DNA from: Komagataeibacter rhaeticus
GTDB taxonomy: Bacteria > Pseudomonadota > Alphaproteobacteria > Acetobacterales > Acetobacteraceae
Direction of reading: 5' to 3'
Assembly (NCBI RefSeq): GCF_003207855.1
Contig: NZ_NKTZ01000018.1
Location: 1-39,789, forward strand
Length of the DNA: 39,789 nt
Every line of letters begins with the position of its first letter. Position 1 is the stretch's first letter. The position numbers and the translations under genes are program-made. Positions 33,428 to 39,789 of this stretch are shown piece by piece. The notes under the pieces were generated by a model. It made no database searches and was not told where the DNA came from. It saw nothing but the letters and a program-made list of their open reading frames with translations.

Positions 33428-33886
33428 ATGAAAAGAGTCATCATACTGGGCGTCTCCCTCTGTCTGTGTTCGGCGGGCATGGCGCATGCGGCCCATCAGG
33501 GAAACATGGCACCCATCGTGGCCGAGGCCGAGCGCCATGTCGCCGCCACCCAGCCGGACCCCGCGGGGGTGGTGTTCCGTAATGTGGCGGTGCACGGCAT
33601 GGATGGCGCATCCGTGGTGTGTGGCGAGATGGCCGCGCATGACACGCCCGCAGGCAGCGTGCACATGAAATTCGGCTATGTGCAGGGGCAGGACGACCCG
33701 GTGGTGTTCAGCGGGCGTGACGTACCGCAGAAGATCAGTTTCAACGAGGTCAATTCCTGGCTCAATGACAGCATCAAGCTGGAAGATCTGGAAGAAATGG
33801 GCTGCGTGCCCAAGGGCACCTATCACAGCTACAATGAGCGCCTGAATCAGGTCATGTCCCAGCGCAAGCAGTTTGGCGTGAACTGA
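33428..33886 (+). CDS. Secreted hypothetical protein, 152 aa
   Basis: ATG 33428 gives a signal peptide (MKRVIILGVSLCLCSAGMAHA); ATG 33404 would add a polar tail. The mature part starts AHQGNMAPIVAEAERHVAAT, includes VVFRNVAVHGMDGASVVCGE, GYVQGQDDPVVFSGRDV and EEMGCVPKGTYHSYNERL, with two cysteines. No family is recognised. The GEM..C and GC..P patterns resemble other small periplasmic proteins of acetic acid bacteria, a general impression only. AT-rich DNA with TATCG/CGATA arms (33308-33333) lies upstream. Confidence 0.65.
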   Translation: MKRVIILGVSLCLCSAGMAHAAHQGNMAPIVAEAERHVAATQPDPAGVVFRNVAVHGMDGASVVCGEMAAHDTPAGSVHMKFGYVQGQDDPVVFSGRDVPQKISFNEVNSWLNDSIKLEDLEEMGCVPKGTYHSYNERLNQVMSQRKQFGVN

Positions 33887-34066
33887 GCCGGGCAACCCGC
33901 GCCGGTATCATGTGTTCACGACATGCATGCTGTCCGCTGGGCCGGGTTCTGAACGGGTTGGCACGGGGCGGCAGATGTGTACGCTGCATGCCATACGGAT
34001 GATGGAACCCGGCAGGGGGGGCATGCGCGCAGGCGTGGTGCCATGCCGGGTGATGGAAGGGAATTC

Positions 34067-34297
34067 ATGACAGATGTAACGCAGGCCATGCTGGGTCAGG
34101 ACGTGATTGCGGCCGGTTCGGGCCGTATGGGCACGCTTACGGCGGTCAACGCCGATGGCACGATCCAGATTACGGTGGATGGCCCGGCGGAAAGCACCTT
34201 CAATGTTCCCCTCTCATGGGTACAGTCTGTCGATAACGGCAAGATCCTGCTCAGCCACACGGTGGAGGACGTGCAGTCCTACACCCCGCCGGCCTGA
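34067..34297 (+). CDS. DUF2171-like small protein
   Basis: AAGGGA is seven bases before ATG. The 76-residue product MTDVTQAMLGQDVIAAGSGR contains two short strands and a turn (GRMGTLTAVNADGTIQITVD), then VPLSWVQSVDNGKILLSHTV. The pattern of a G-x-V-start, a D-G-T-I-x-I-T turn and a closing W-V-x-x-V-D matches the DUF2171 / PRC-like family of small cytoplasmic proteins of unknown function. The match is moderate. No partner gene is adjacent. Confidence 0.6.
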   Translation: MTDVTQAMLGQDVIAAGSGRMGTLTAVNADGTIQITVDGPAESTFNVPLSWVQSVDNGKILLSHTVEDVQSYTPPA

Positions 34298-34432
34298 ACG
34301 GTCTTCCGGTAATACGACAGGAATGTCCGGGTATCTGCCAGGGCGTGTTGAAAAAGGCTTGCCCCCGGGTTCCGTCATGTCCCGCGCTCCGACACCCGCG
34401 GGCGCAGGTGGCAGGAAAGGTGGGGGCATGGC

Positions 34433-35149
34433 ATGGTGGACAGGACAGGCCCGGTACCCGCTCCGCTGATGGCGGCGGGTGATGATACGTTCCGCGTGCC
34501 CCTGCGCGCCACGCCTGCCATGCTGCGGGCCAGCATCGCGGGCCTGCGCATGCCGGTATTCGCCCCCGCGCGCCGTGCGGCCGACCTGGTGGACCTGGCC
34601 CGGTTCGACCCGGCCCTTGTGCTGGATATCCGCTATGCCACGGCCCGCAACTTTCTGGGCTTTCCCGTTTATCCCGCCGCGCGGGCCTTCCTTCAGCGCC
34701 CGGCGGCGCGTGCCCTGTCCCATGCGCGGGGGCTGGCGGCGCGGCACGGGTATGGCCTGCTGGTCTATGATGCCTACCGGCCATGGCATGTCAGTGCGCT
34801 GTTCCGCCATGCGGTGCCGGAAAGCCTGTATGATTTCGTGGGTGATCCCGCCCATGGATCGCGCCATAACCGGGGGTGTGCGGTGGATCTGACTTTGTGG
34901 GACCTGACAACCCGGCAGGTTGTTCCCATGCCATCCGGCTTTGATGAAATGACCCCGCGCGCGCATGTGGGGTATGCGGGCGGCAGCGCGCGGGCGCGTG
35001 GGTGCCGTGACCTGCTGGCCACCATCATGCAGGCCAGCGGCTTTGAACCGCTGGCCGAGGAATGGTGGCACTTCGATTTCCGGGACTGGCGGGATTATGC
35101 CGTCATGGACCTGTCTTTCGACGAGATTGGGCGCACGCTCACGCCCTGA
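34433..35149 (+). CDS. ddpX: D-alanyl-D-alanine dipeptidase (VanX/DdpX family)
   Basis: M15D zinc peptidase of 238 residues. Landmarks are VLDIRYATARNFLGFPVY, VYDAYRPWHVSALF with the conserved arginine, the zinc site SRHNRGCAVDLTL (His and Asp), GFDEMTPRAH and the catalytic EEWWHFDFRDW (Glu and His). The enzyme hydrolyses D-Ala-D-Ala; outside vancomycin clusters it serves in peptidoglycan turnover or D-amino-acid recycling. No signal peptide is seen, so the product is cytoplasmic as in VanX; relatives with signal peptides are periplasmic. The length is close to the usual 200-240. No vanH/vanA genes are present. Confidence 0.92.
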   Translation: MVDRTGPVPAPLMAAGDDTFRVPLRATPAMLRASIAGLRMPVFAPARRAADLVDLARFDPALVLDIRYATARNFLGFPVYPAARAFLQRPAARALSHARGLAARHGYGLLVYDAYRPWHVSALFRHAVPESLYDFVGDPAHGSRHNRGCAVDLTLWDLTTRQVVPMPSGFDEMTPRAHVGYAGGSARARGCRDLLATIMQASGFEPLAEEWWHFDFRDWRDYAVMDLSFDEIGRTLTP

Positions 35150-35223
35150 ACGGTGCGTACCGTCGCGGTGGACTGTCCGGAAACTTTTGTCCCTTTTTAT
35201 CAATGGCCTGTTTCAGGCGGCCC

Positions 35224-35559
35224 TTAATTGTCGTGCAATGTGCGGTCAATCGTGCGGCCTGCCTTCTCGCCCGGACCCTTTGGTGGGTCGAGGGTGTCCT
35301 GCATCTTGTCACCAAAATGATCCAGTTTTTCGCCTGCCGTCTCATGGTGGCGTTTGCAGGCGCTCAGGCCCGTGCCCGCCAGTGCCAGCGCCAGGCCCAG
35401 AAGGGCGATCGAGCGCAGGCTGCGCCATGCGGGCGTGGGGGTAAGCGGCCGGGGTGCCGTTACCACGCGATCATGATGCAGGGCGATGCGGAACTGGATA
35501 TGGGCGGGATCATGGGCTTTGTCTGGCGGGGTTGTGCTGCAATGGCTCGGGGTGCCCAT
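35224..35559 (-). CDS. Putative lipoprotein with charged C-terminus
   Basis: From ATG 35559 the protein is 111 residues with a 45-residue polar N-terminal extension before a hydrophobic segment (IALLGLALALAGTGLSAC) that ends in the lipobox LSAC. After the cysteine, KRHHETAGEKLDHFGDKMQD and PGEKAGRTIDRTL give a charged helical tail. A long extension before a lipobox is atypical, so the true start may be the GTG near 35460, closer to the hydrophobic part, though no ribosome site marks it. No family is recognised; it resembles small entericidin-type lipoproteins in style. Confidence 0.5.
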   Translation of the reverse strand: MGTPSHCSTTPPDKAHDPAHIQFRIALHHDRVVTAPRPLTPTPAWRSLRSIALLGLALALAGTGLSACKRHHETAGEKLDHFGDKMQDTLDPPKGPGEKAGRTIDRTLHDN

Positions 35560-35644
35560 GGTCCGTAAATCCTGTGCTGAGAGACTGTGTGTGAAACAGC
35601 AGGGCAGGTGGGATGGTTCCCGGCACACGGGAATGTGAGCGCGC

Positions 35645-35962
35645 TTAACCGAACATGGCCCGGCATTCCGGGCACAGGCGCAGGAAGCGGCCATCGGCCA
35701 CGAAGGCGCTGTCGCAGTTCAGGCAGGTGCGGCGGACCTGATCGGGCCGGTCCATGGGTATGGCATGGCGGATGCGGTGACGGCGGAGATGGGCCTCCAG
35801 CGTTTTGATGTTCAGGCCCAGCCTGCGGGCCGTTTCACGGGTGGAGCATCCCTGCTGGCGCAGTTGTGCGACCGAGGGGGCAAGTCGGCCCCAGTCCAGC
35901 CGTGGCGGGCGGGTGCGGTGTGGGGCGGGGGCGGCATGTGTGTGGGTGTGTGCATTTTTCAT
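35645..35962 (-). CDS. HTH plus zinc-ribbon DNA-binding protein
   Basis: ATG 35962 or TTG 35968 start the 105-residue product. It opens with a His/Thr-rich tail (MKNAHTHTHAAPAPH), then a helix-turn-helix of homeodomain/resolvase style (APSVAQLRQQGCSTRETARR followed by GLNIKTLEAHLRRHRI), and ends with a short zinc ribbon (RTCLNCDSAF...RLCPECRAMFG). Two CxxC knuckles bind zinc, the HTH binds DNA, so a small regulator is likely. It is divergent from the deaminase-fusion gene across 116 bp that holds TGTGTT/AACACA repeats, the likely operators. No strong ribosome site is seen; leaderless translation is possible. Confidence 0.8.
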   Translation of the reverse strand: MKNAHTHTHAAPAPHRTRPPRLDWGRLAPSVAQLRQQGCSTRETARRLGLNIKTLEAHLRRHRIRHAIPMDRPDQVRRTCLNCDSAFVADGRFLRLCPECRAMFG

Positions 35963-35970
35963 ACCCAAAC

Positions 35971-35987
35971 TGTGTTAAAAAAACACA
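35971..35987. promoter_or_regulatory. Inverted repeat TGTGTT-N5-AACACA
   Basis: Perfect 6-bp arms around five A residues, directly before the HTH gene start. A looser relative (TTGTGTATTTTTAACGCACGA) occurs at 36043-36063 before the deaminase fusion. The pair suits a common operator in the divergent promoter region. Confidence 0.5.
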
Positions 35988-36078
35988 CATACGGCAAGGA
36001 AATAATGCGCGCCTGTGCGAAAAATCGTTGCCTTCAGAATATTTGTGTATTTTTAACGCACGAATGGAAAGGTCCCCC

Positions 36079-36921
36079 ATGCAAGATCCCTACCTGCCCG
36101 ATGGCTGCACGCAGGCCGCCATCGATGCCCGATTCGCACCCGATGAGCCACCATGGGTCGCCTGGCATGTCCGCCAGCTCCGGCAGTACCTGCTGCGTCT
36201 GGGCATGATCCGGGCCGAACTGGCGGCCGCGCGTTTTGTGGGGCCGTATGATACGGACGATATCGTGGACGCCCTTGATGGGGAGATGGAAGCGGCCCGT
36301 CAGGCGATCACGCATCCCGAGCCCATGCGGACCAGCCATTTCCATTTGAAAATGGACGGCGCACCCGGCACATATCAAGGCTACCTGCCCTGTTCGCATG
36401 GAGATGCCCCGATGACCGACCCGACCATCCTGCCCGATCTGGACCATGAACATTTCCTGCGGCGCGCCTTTGCCGTGGCCGAACGCGCGCGGCAGGGGGG
36501 CGACCACCCCTTTGGCTGCATACTGGTCGATGCCACGGGCAGGGTGGTGCTGGAACAGGGTAATGGCTATACGGCGGAAGGGGGCGACATGACCGCCCAT
36601 GCCGAACGCCTGCTGGCCACGCGGGCTTCAAAACGGTTTCCACCCGCCGAACTGGCGGGCTACACGATGTACACCTCGGCCGAACCCTGTGCGATGTGTG
36701 CGGGTGCGGTGTACTGGGCCGGGATTGGCCGCGTCGTGTATGGCCAGAGCGAACACGACCTCAAGGCAATGACCGGCAACCACCCGGAAAACCCGACCCT
36801 GGACCTGCCATGCCGCACGGTGTTTGACGCAGGCCAGCGCAGGGTAGCCGTCATCGGTCCCCTGCTGGAAGCGGAAGCCGCTGAACTGCAACGTAGCTTC
36901 TGGGCCGAAGGGAAAGCATAA
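36079..36921 (+). CDS. Nucleoside deaminase with extra N-terminal domain
   Basis: From ATG 36079 (GGAAAGG six bases upstream) one frame runs 280 residues. Residues from about 112 onward form a complete cytidine-deaminase-fold enzyme: DHPFGCILVDATGRVV, catalytic TAHAERL (His, Glu) and zinc site AEPCAMCAGAVYWAGIGR, ending with NPTLDLPCRTVF, as in guanine or nucleoside deaminases. An internal ATG at 36412, with GGAG eight bases before it, would give the usual 169-residue enzyme. The first 110 residues (MQDPYLPDGCTQAAIDARFA..., RQLRQYLLRLGMIRAEL) are helical and do not match the family. Either a fusion or two overlapping translation starts exist. Confidence 0.8.
   Translation: MQDPYLPDGCTQAAIDARFAPDEPPWVAWHVRQLRQYLLRLGMIRAELAAARFVGPYDTDDIVDALDGEMEAARQAITHPEPMRTSHFHLKMDGAPGTYQGYLPCSHGDAPMTDPTILPDLDHEHFLRRAFAVAERARQGGDHPFGCILVDATGRVVLEQGNGYTAEGGDMTAHAERLLATRASKRFPPAELAGYTMYTSAEPCAMCAGAVYWAGIGRVVYGQSEHDLKAMTGNHPENPTLDLPCRTVFDAGQRRVAVIGPLLEAEAAELQRSFWAEGKA
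36412..36921 (+). other. Internal start giving the stand-alone deaminase
   Basis: ATG 36412 lies in frame, behind GGAG at 36400-36403, just where deaminase homology begins (MTDPTILPDLDHEHFLRRAF). If used, it yields a 169-residue enzyme of normal size from the same message. Confidence 0.5.
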
Positions 36922-36954
36922 CAGACTGTTTAAAAACACTATATTTGCAAAATA

Positions 36955-37034
36955 AAAGTTTTTGGGTGTCGCCTTTTTTCAAAAAGGCGACGGTCTGGAG
37001 TCTTTTGGAAAAAGCTTCACCAGAAACTTCTTTA
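36955..37034 (+). repeat. Three-stem dispersed repeat, copy 5
   Basis: Outer arms AAAGTTTTTGGGTG and CACCAGAAACTTCTTT; the first hairpin reads GTCGCC...GGCGAC, a compensated change relative to the GCCGCC...GGCGGC of copy 4. It lies between converging genes. Confidence 0.85.
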
Positions 37035-37063
37035 TGATCTGCAGGCTTCAGGCATACGGGCTT

Positions 37064-37603
37064 TCAGAACCCGTTCGTGGTCGTCTGTCCGGTTGCCATG
37101 GAATAGGAGCAGGCCCGGTCCCCGTCGGTGACCACCAGCCAGATTATGTTGCGCAGCCCGACATAGAACTGCCCTGCGTCGCGTAGCGAGGTATAGCCAT
37201 GATGGCGGAACCATGCGGCAATAATGGTGGTTGGCTGGCTGCCGAATGACTTCTTGACCGTATCAAGCAGCCTGTCGCACTGCGCGTGGGTGAAGCTGTC
37301 ATGGTTCTGGTACCAGATACCGACCAGGATGCTGTTGCGCCTGGGGTCGAAATCGGCCACCGGCATCATGTCGCTGTCATAGGTGTCGGGCAGGCTGTCA
37401 ATTTCATGCTGCATGGCGCGTTCGGCACGGATCAGGCCCAGGTCCATCATGGTCAGCTTGTCGGCAAACAGGGTGCTTATGACCTGTGATGGTGGTGTCT
37501 GTGCGGCAGCGGGGCGAAGGCAGGCGCATGCAAGGGCGCAGAGCAGGAACAGGTAACGCAAGATATTCCCCCATGGCGGAGTGGTTCGGGCCATTGTGAT
37601 CAT
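37064..37603 (-). CDS. Secreted hypothetical protein, 179 aa
   Basis: ATG 37603 (or 37594, MARTTPPW) begins a signal peptide (ILRYLFLLCALACACLRP, cleavage after AAAQ). The mature part TPPSQVISTLFADKLTMMDL is followed by FDPRRNSILVGIWYQNHDSF, TIIAAWFRHHGYTSLRDAGQ and IIWLVVTDGDRACSYSMAT. Two cysteines (AQCDR, RACSY) may pair. No domain is recognised. The pattern of aromatic strands suggests a small periplasmic beta-rich protein. Confidence 0.7.
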   Translation of the reverse strand: MITMARTTPPWGNILRYLFLLCALACACLRPAAAQTPPSQVISTLFADKLTMMDLGLIRAERAMQHEIDSLPDTYDSDMMPVADFDPRRNSILVGIWYQNHDSFTHAQCDRLLDTVKKSFGSQPTTIIAAWFRHHGYTSLRDAGQFYVGLRNIIWLVVTDGDRACSYSMATGQTTTNGF

Positions 37604-37772
37604 GGATGCGCCCGGTCTGCGGCCTGTATGAGCGTGCAGGCCCGGTGTGTCATGACAGGAATTAAATAAAAATAACTTTTCAGGCCATGTACCTTGCCTT
37701 GAATGTTATGCACATAAAGCCTATCTGCCATGAACATAACAACTGTCTTGGTGGTGAACGGGAGCGCGCGAT

Positions 37773-38000
37773 ATGACGCGGAGGAAACTTGCCCTGCGTG
37801 GGTGGATGCAGGTGCTGCGGGGTCAGATCGTGCGTGAGATCGGGTACGCCATAAGCCATGCCCGGCTGCAACGCCGGGGCATGCTGATTGAAAAGCTGGG
37901 GCATGGCCTGCTCTATCGTGCCCACCGGCTGGGAGCGCCCGCGCCGGGTACGGGCCAGACCGCCCCCGAAGGCACGGCGGCCCCGGGCTGGCATGGGTAG
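37773..38000 (+). CDS. Small basic hypothetical protein, 75 aa
   Basis: GGGAG lies about eight bases before ATG 37773. The product MTRRKLALRGWMQVLRGQIV continues with a helix (REIGYAISHARLQRRGMLIEK) and a Gly/Pro tail. High basic content suggests nucleic-acid or membrane contact, but no family is recognised. TGTTATG and CATAACA arms (37704-37741) occupy the divergent upstream region. Confidence 0.5.
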   Translation: MTRRKLALRGWMQVLRGQIVREIGYAISHARLQRRGMLIEKLGHGLLYRAHRLGAPAPGTGQTAPEGTAAPGWHG

Positions 38001-38058
38001 GCAGGCCCGCAGCCCTGTAGGCAAACTGCTTTAAAATAACGCATTGGTAAAAAATAAT

Positions 38059-38141
38059 AAAAGTTTTCGAGTGCTGCCTTTTTTCAAAAAGGCGGCATTT
38101 TTCGAGACTTTTCGGCAAGTGCCTTACCAGAAACCCCTTTA
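38059..38141 (+). repeat. Three-stem dispersed repeat, copy 6
   Basis: Outer arms AAAGTTTTCGAGTG and TACCAGAAACCCCTTT are weaker; the first hairpin GCTGCCTTTTTTCAAAAAGGCGGC is kept with one G-T pair, the second is decayed. It lies between converging genes. Confidence 0.75.
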
Positions 38142-38200
38142 CGACCTGCAGCCGTTTCCGGGGCCGGGTGTCCGGTACAGCCTTTAAGAAAAAATCCACG

Positions 38201-38217
38201 CGACTCTCAACGAGTCG
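38201..38217 (-). terminator. Candidate terminator of the HlyD operon
   Basis: CGACTC and GAGTCG form a short stem with a 5-base loop; on the minus strand TTTTTTC follows six bases later. It is about 100 bp past the HlyD stop. Confidence 0.5.
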
Positions 38218-38232
38218 GGAAAAACATGCACC

Positions 38233-38301
38233 TTATCCCCGGTTCCTGCTGTTTCTATCCACAGGGTTGCCCGGATATTCGTCCCCTGAATCTGTGGATA
38301 A
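38233..38301. promoter_or_regulatory. DnaA-box-like cluster
   Basis: TGTGGATAA at 38293-38301 is a perfect DnaA box; CTATCCACA at 38255-38263 has one mismatch; TTATCCCCG at 38233-38241 has two. The three lie in the 3' flank of the HlyD gene. Confidence 0.45.
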
Positions 38302-38318
38302 GACCTGCGGGCGGCGTG

Positions 38319-39269
38319 TCAGCGATGGCCCGCGATATGCTGCATGTCATCGCCCACATGGCGCAGCGCATCGCGCACGGACATGTGGCGGCGGTTGCCC
38401 GCTTCCGACACCACGGTCACGGTTGCGGTCATGCCCGCGGCCAGCACCAGCCCCTGTGGCACGCTGTCAATGTGCACGCGCACCGGAATGCGCTGTGCCA
38501 GCCGCACCCAGGTATAGACCGGGTCCACCGCCGGCAGGCCCTGAATGGAAGATGCGGCGTTGTTGCTGGCAATGCCGCGGGTAATGCTTTCCACATGGCC
38601 GAACAGCGGCTCATGAAAACCCATGAGGTCCAGCCGCACGGGTTCGCCAACAGCGATGGAATGGATTTTCGTTTCCTCGAAATAGCCATCCACCCAGTAG
38701 GAATCCGCATCGATGACCTGGATGTTCACCTGCCCCGCATTGGCATAGTCCCCCGCGCGCATGGTCAGGTTGGTGACGTAGCCGTTGATCGAACTGCGGA
38801 CTTCGGTGCGTTCCAGGTTGATGCGTGCCTGCTTCAGGTCGGCCAGCGCCCCGGCATACTGGGCTTCCGCCTGCTGGGCTACGGCCTCGAACTGCTGCTT
38901 TTCCTCGCCTGATACTGCAACGCCCGAAATCTTCTGCCGCCGTTCGTACTGTGATGTCCTGAACTCCAGATCCGCCCGGCGTTCGTTTACCGCCGCCGTG
39001 GCGATATCCACCTTCACGCGGAAATCGAACGGATCGATCACGTACAGCACATCCCCCTTGTGGACGAACTGGTTGTCCTGCACGCGCACGTCGTTGATCT
39101 GGCCGGAAATGCGTGGGGCGATATTGGCAACCTGTGCCCGGACCTGTCCGTTACGGGTCCAGGGGGAGGCCGTGTAGTAATCCCACAGCACGATGGCCAC
39201 GATGGCGGCCACCAGCAGGATGGTCAGGGTAATGGCCAGGCGCACAAGGCGATTTGCATATGCGAACAC
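38319..39269 (-). CDS. HlyD-family membrane fusion protein (AaeA-like)
   Basis: The start is GTG at 39269 (VFAYANRLVRL), 12 bp after the DUF1656 stop. A membrane anchor (about residues 12-30, ITLTILLVAAIVAIVLW) leads to the lipoyl domain halves (RAQVANIAPRISGQINDVRV, then YVTNLTMRAGDYANAGQ), a helical hairpin between them and the beta-barrel domain. The 316-residue length fits AaeA-type adaptors that join a FUSC pump. The order FUSC-DUF1656-HlyD matches aromatic-acid efflux operons. The FUSC gene of this operon is cut off by the terminal repeat, so the adaptor may be orphaned. Confidence 0.92.
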   Translation of the reverse strand: MFAYANRLVRLAITLTILLVAAIVAIVLWDYYTASPWTRNGQVRAQVANIAPRISGQINDVRVQDNQFVHKGDVLYVIDPFDFRVKVDIATAAVNERRADLEFRTSQYERRQKISGVAVSGEEKQQFEAVAQQAEAQYAGALADLKQARINLERTEVRSSINGYVTNLTMRAGDYANAGQVNIQVIDADSYWVDGYFEETKIHSIAVGEPVRLDLMGFHEPLFGHVESITRGIASNNAASSIQGLPAVDPVYTWVRLAQRIPVRVHIDSVPQGLVLAAGMTATVTVVSEAGNRRHMSVRDALRHVGDDMQHIAGHR

Positions 39270-39281
39270 GTCAGCATTCTC

Positions 39282-39476
39282 TCACAGGATCAGGGTATAC
39301 AGGCCGACAAGGCAGATCAGCAGGCCAAACTGCGCCAGTGGCGGGTTCCACACGAACCGCCACAGGTTGAACCATGACAGTACCGCCCGCAGTGCCAGCA
39401 GCGTGCACAGTGCCAGCCCGAGATTCATGACGAAGGCGGAAACCAGCACGCCCTCCACATCCACGACCTGCCGCAT
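39282..39476 (-). CDS. DUF1656 small membrane protein (AaeX-like)
   Basis: ATG 39476 overlaps by one base the TGA of the truncated FUSC gene, so this start, giving 64 residues, is preferred over the longer frame. Two hydrophobic segments (SAFVMNLGLALCTLLALRAV and FGLLICLVGLYTLIL) and the middle RFVWNPPLAQFG are typical of DUF1656, whose members sit between FUSC and HlyD genes. Its function is unknown; assembly or stability of the pump is inferred. Confidence 0.85.
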   Translation of the reverse strand: MRQVVDVEGVLVSAFVMNLGLALCTLLALRAVLSWFNLWRFVWNPPLAQFGLLICLVGLYTLIL

Positions 39477-39658
39477 CAGCCCGCCTTCCGTGTCCGGATA
39501 ATGCCGTAATGCCGCAACCGTGGCGCCGCCGCCTGCCACCCCCGCAGTACCGCATTCAGCCCCGCCAGCAGGTTTATCGCCGCGACCTGCGTCTGCGGTG
39601 GCAACTGCGCCGTGGGGGCGGGCACGGCATCCAGCGCCTGTTGCAGGGGGGCGGTTAC
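39476..39658 (-). pseudogene. 3' fragment of a FUSC-family pump gene
   Basis: Sixty in-frame codons end at TGA 39476 and include QTQVAAINLLAGLNAVLRGW and the tail LRHYGIIRTRKAG, the C-terminus expected of a FUSC protein. The frame stops at the edge of the terminal repeat (39659), so the 5' part, including all membrane segments, is missing or lies beyond the repeat. Confidence 0.65.
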
Positions 39659-39789
39659 TGAGGTGGTCCCGTCCGTTCGGACAGTTTTGTGGGCTTGATA
39701 AGCTATACCCGGTTGTTGTTATGCCGCCCTTCTGACGGCGTTGCTGTTGGCCATCTGGTCCGGGGTTAACCCCGGACCAGATGGCGTCG
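39659..39789. repeat. Right copy of 131-bp terminal inverted repeat
   Basis: Exact reverse complement of bases 1-131. It begins TGAGGTGGTCCCG next to the FUSC fragment and ends with the palindrome and four more bases. Confidence 0.9.
39750..39785. repeat. 36-bp perfect palindrome in right repeat
   Basis: Same palindrome as at 5-40, again four bases from the window edge. Confidence 0.9.

Noticed and set aside
1-39789. Linear replicon with hairpin telomeres, given terminal inverted repeats and palindromes
   Set aside because: The ends cut through ordinary genes, and the content (tRNA, rlmB, icd) is chromosomal. No protelomerase or replication gene is present. Repeat-bounded assembly is simpler.
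1-39789. CRISPR array
   Set aside because: No regularly spaced direct repeats were seen; the dispersed repeats are far apart and palindromic.

Overview
This high-GC window most likely comes from the chromosome of an acetic acid bacterium (Acetobacteraceae, Komagataeibacter/Gluconacetobacter/Novacetimonas group). The inference rests on base composition, a eukaryote-like NADP isocitrate dehydrogenase, a GntP-type gluconate transporter, a sensor of the kind attached to c-di-GMP enzymes, and a family of AT-centred palindromic intergenic repeats in an otherwise GC-rich sequence. Assignment to genus is inference. The content is chromosomal (tRNA-Tyr, rlmB, icd) mixed with many small secreted or membrane proteins.

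Ends. Bases 1-131 and 39659-39789 are exact reverse complements, so the same repeat, in opposite orientation, closes both ends. Each copy cuts a gene: a PAS-PAS-GAF sensor on the left loses its C-terminal part, and a FUSC efflux gene on the right keeps only its last 60 codons. The repeat carries a 36-bp perfect palindrome near its outer edge. It behaves like the end of an insertion sequence at which an assembly stopped.

Layout. 0.1-3.4 kb: truncated sensor, secreted cupin, lower-GC methyltransferase with a possible coupled upstream ORF. 3.5-7.4 kb: tRNA-Tyr, rlmB, FUSC pump with RidA. 7.4-13.2 kb: broken SDR gene, two tiny ORFs, CHRD protein, secreted barrel-like protein, aldose epimerase, secreted protein plus bluB, DedA protein. 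13.2-19.4 kb: NsrR-like regulator, dicarboxylate symporter, icd, phosphoethanolamine transferase, small cysteine-rich secreted protein. 19.5-22.3 kb: SGNH hydrolase, membrane-tethered Mrr-type nuclease, 33-aa ORF, SMR pump. 22.3-28.9 kb: a dense run of small lipoproteins, periplasmic proteins, PsiE and very short genes. 28.9-33.2 kb: gluconate transporter and a UvrA-like protein. 33.4-38 kb: secreted protein, DUF2171-like protein, VanX-type dipeptidase, lipoprotein, HTH/zinc-ribbon regulator divergent from a deaminase fusion, secreted protein. 38.2-39.7 kb: HlyD-DUF1656-FUSC efflux operon, interrupted.

Themes. Envelope functions dominate: FUSC, SMR and HlyD efflux, lipid A phosphate modification, DedA, D-Ala-D-Ala hydrolysis and about a dozen exported proteins of unknown role. 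The strongest unexplained structure is a six-copy family of about 73-90 bp elements that can fold as one outer stem carrying two hairpins, found between genes and mostly at converging 3' ends. Perfect DnaA boxes outside any visible origin, an N-terminally fused deaminase and operator-like palindromes are further points to examine.
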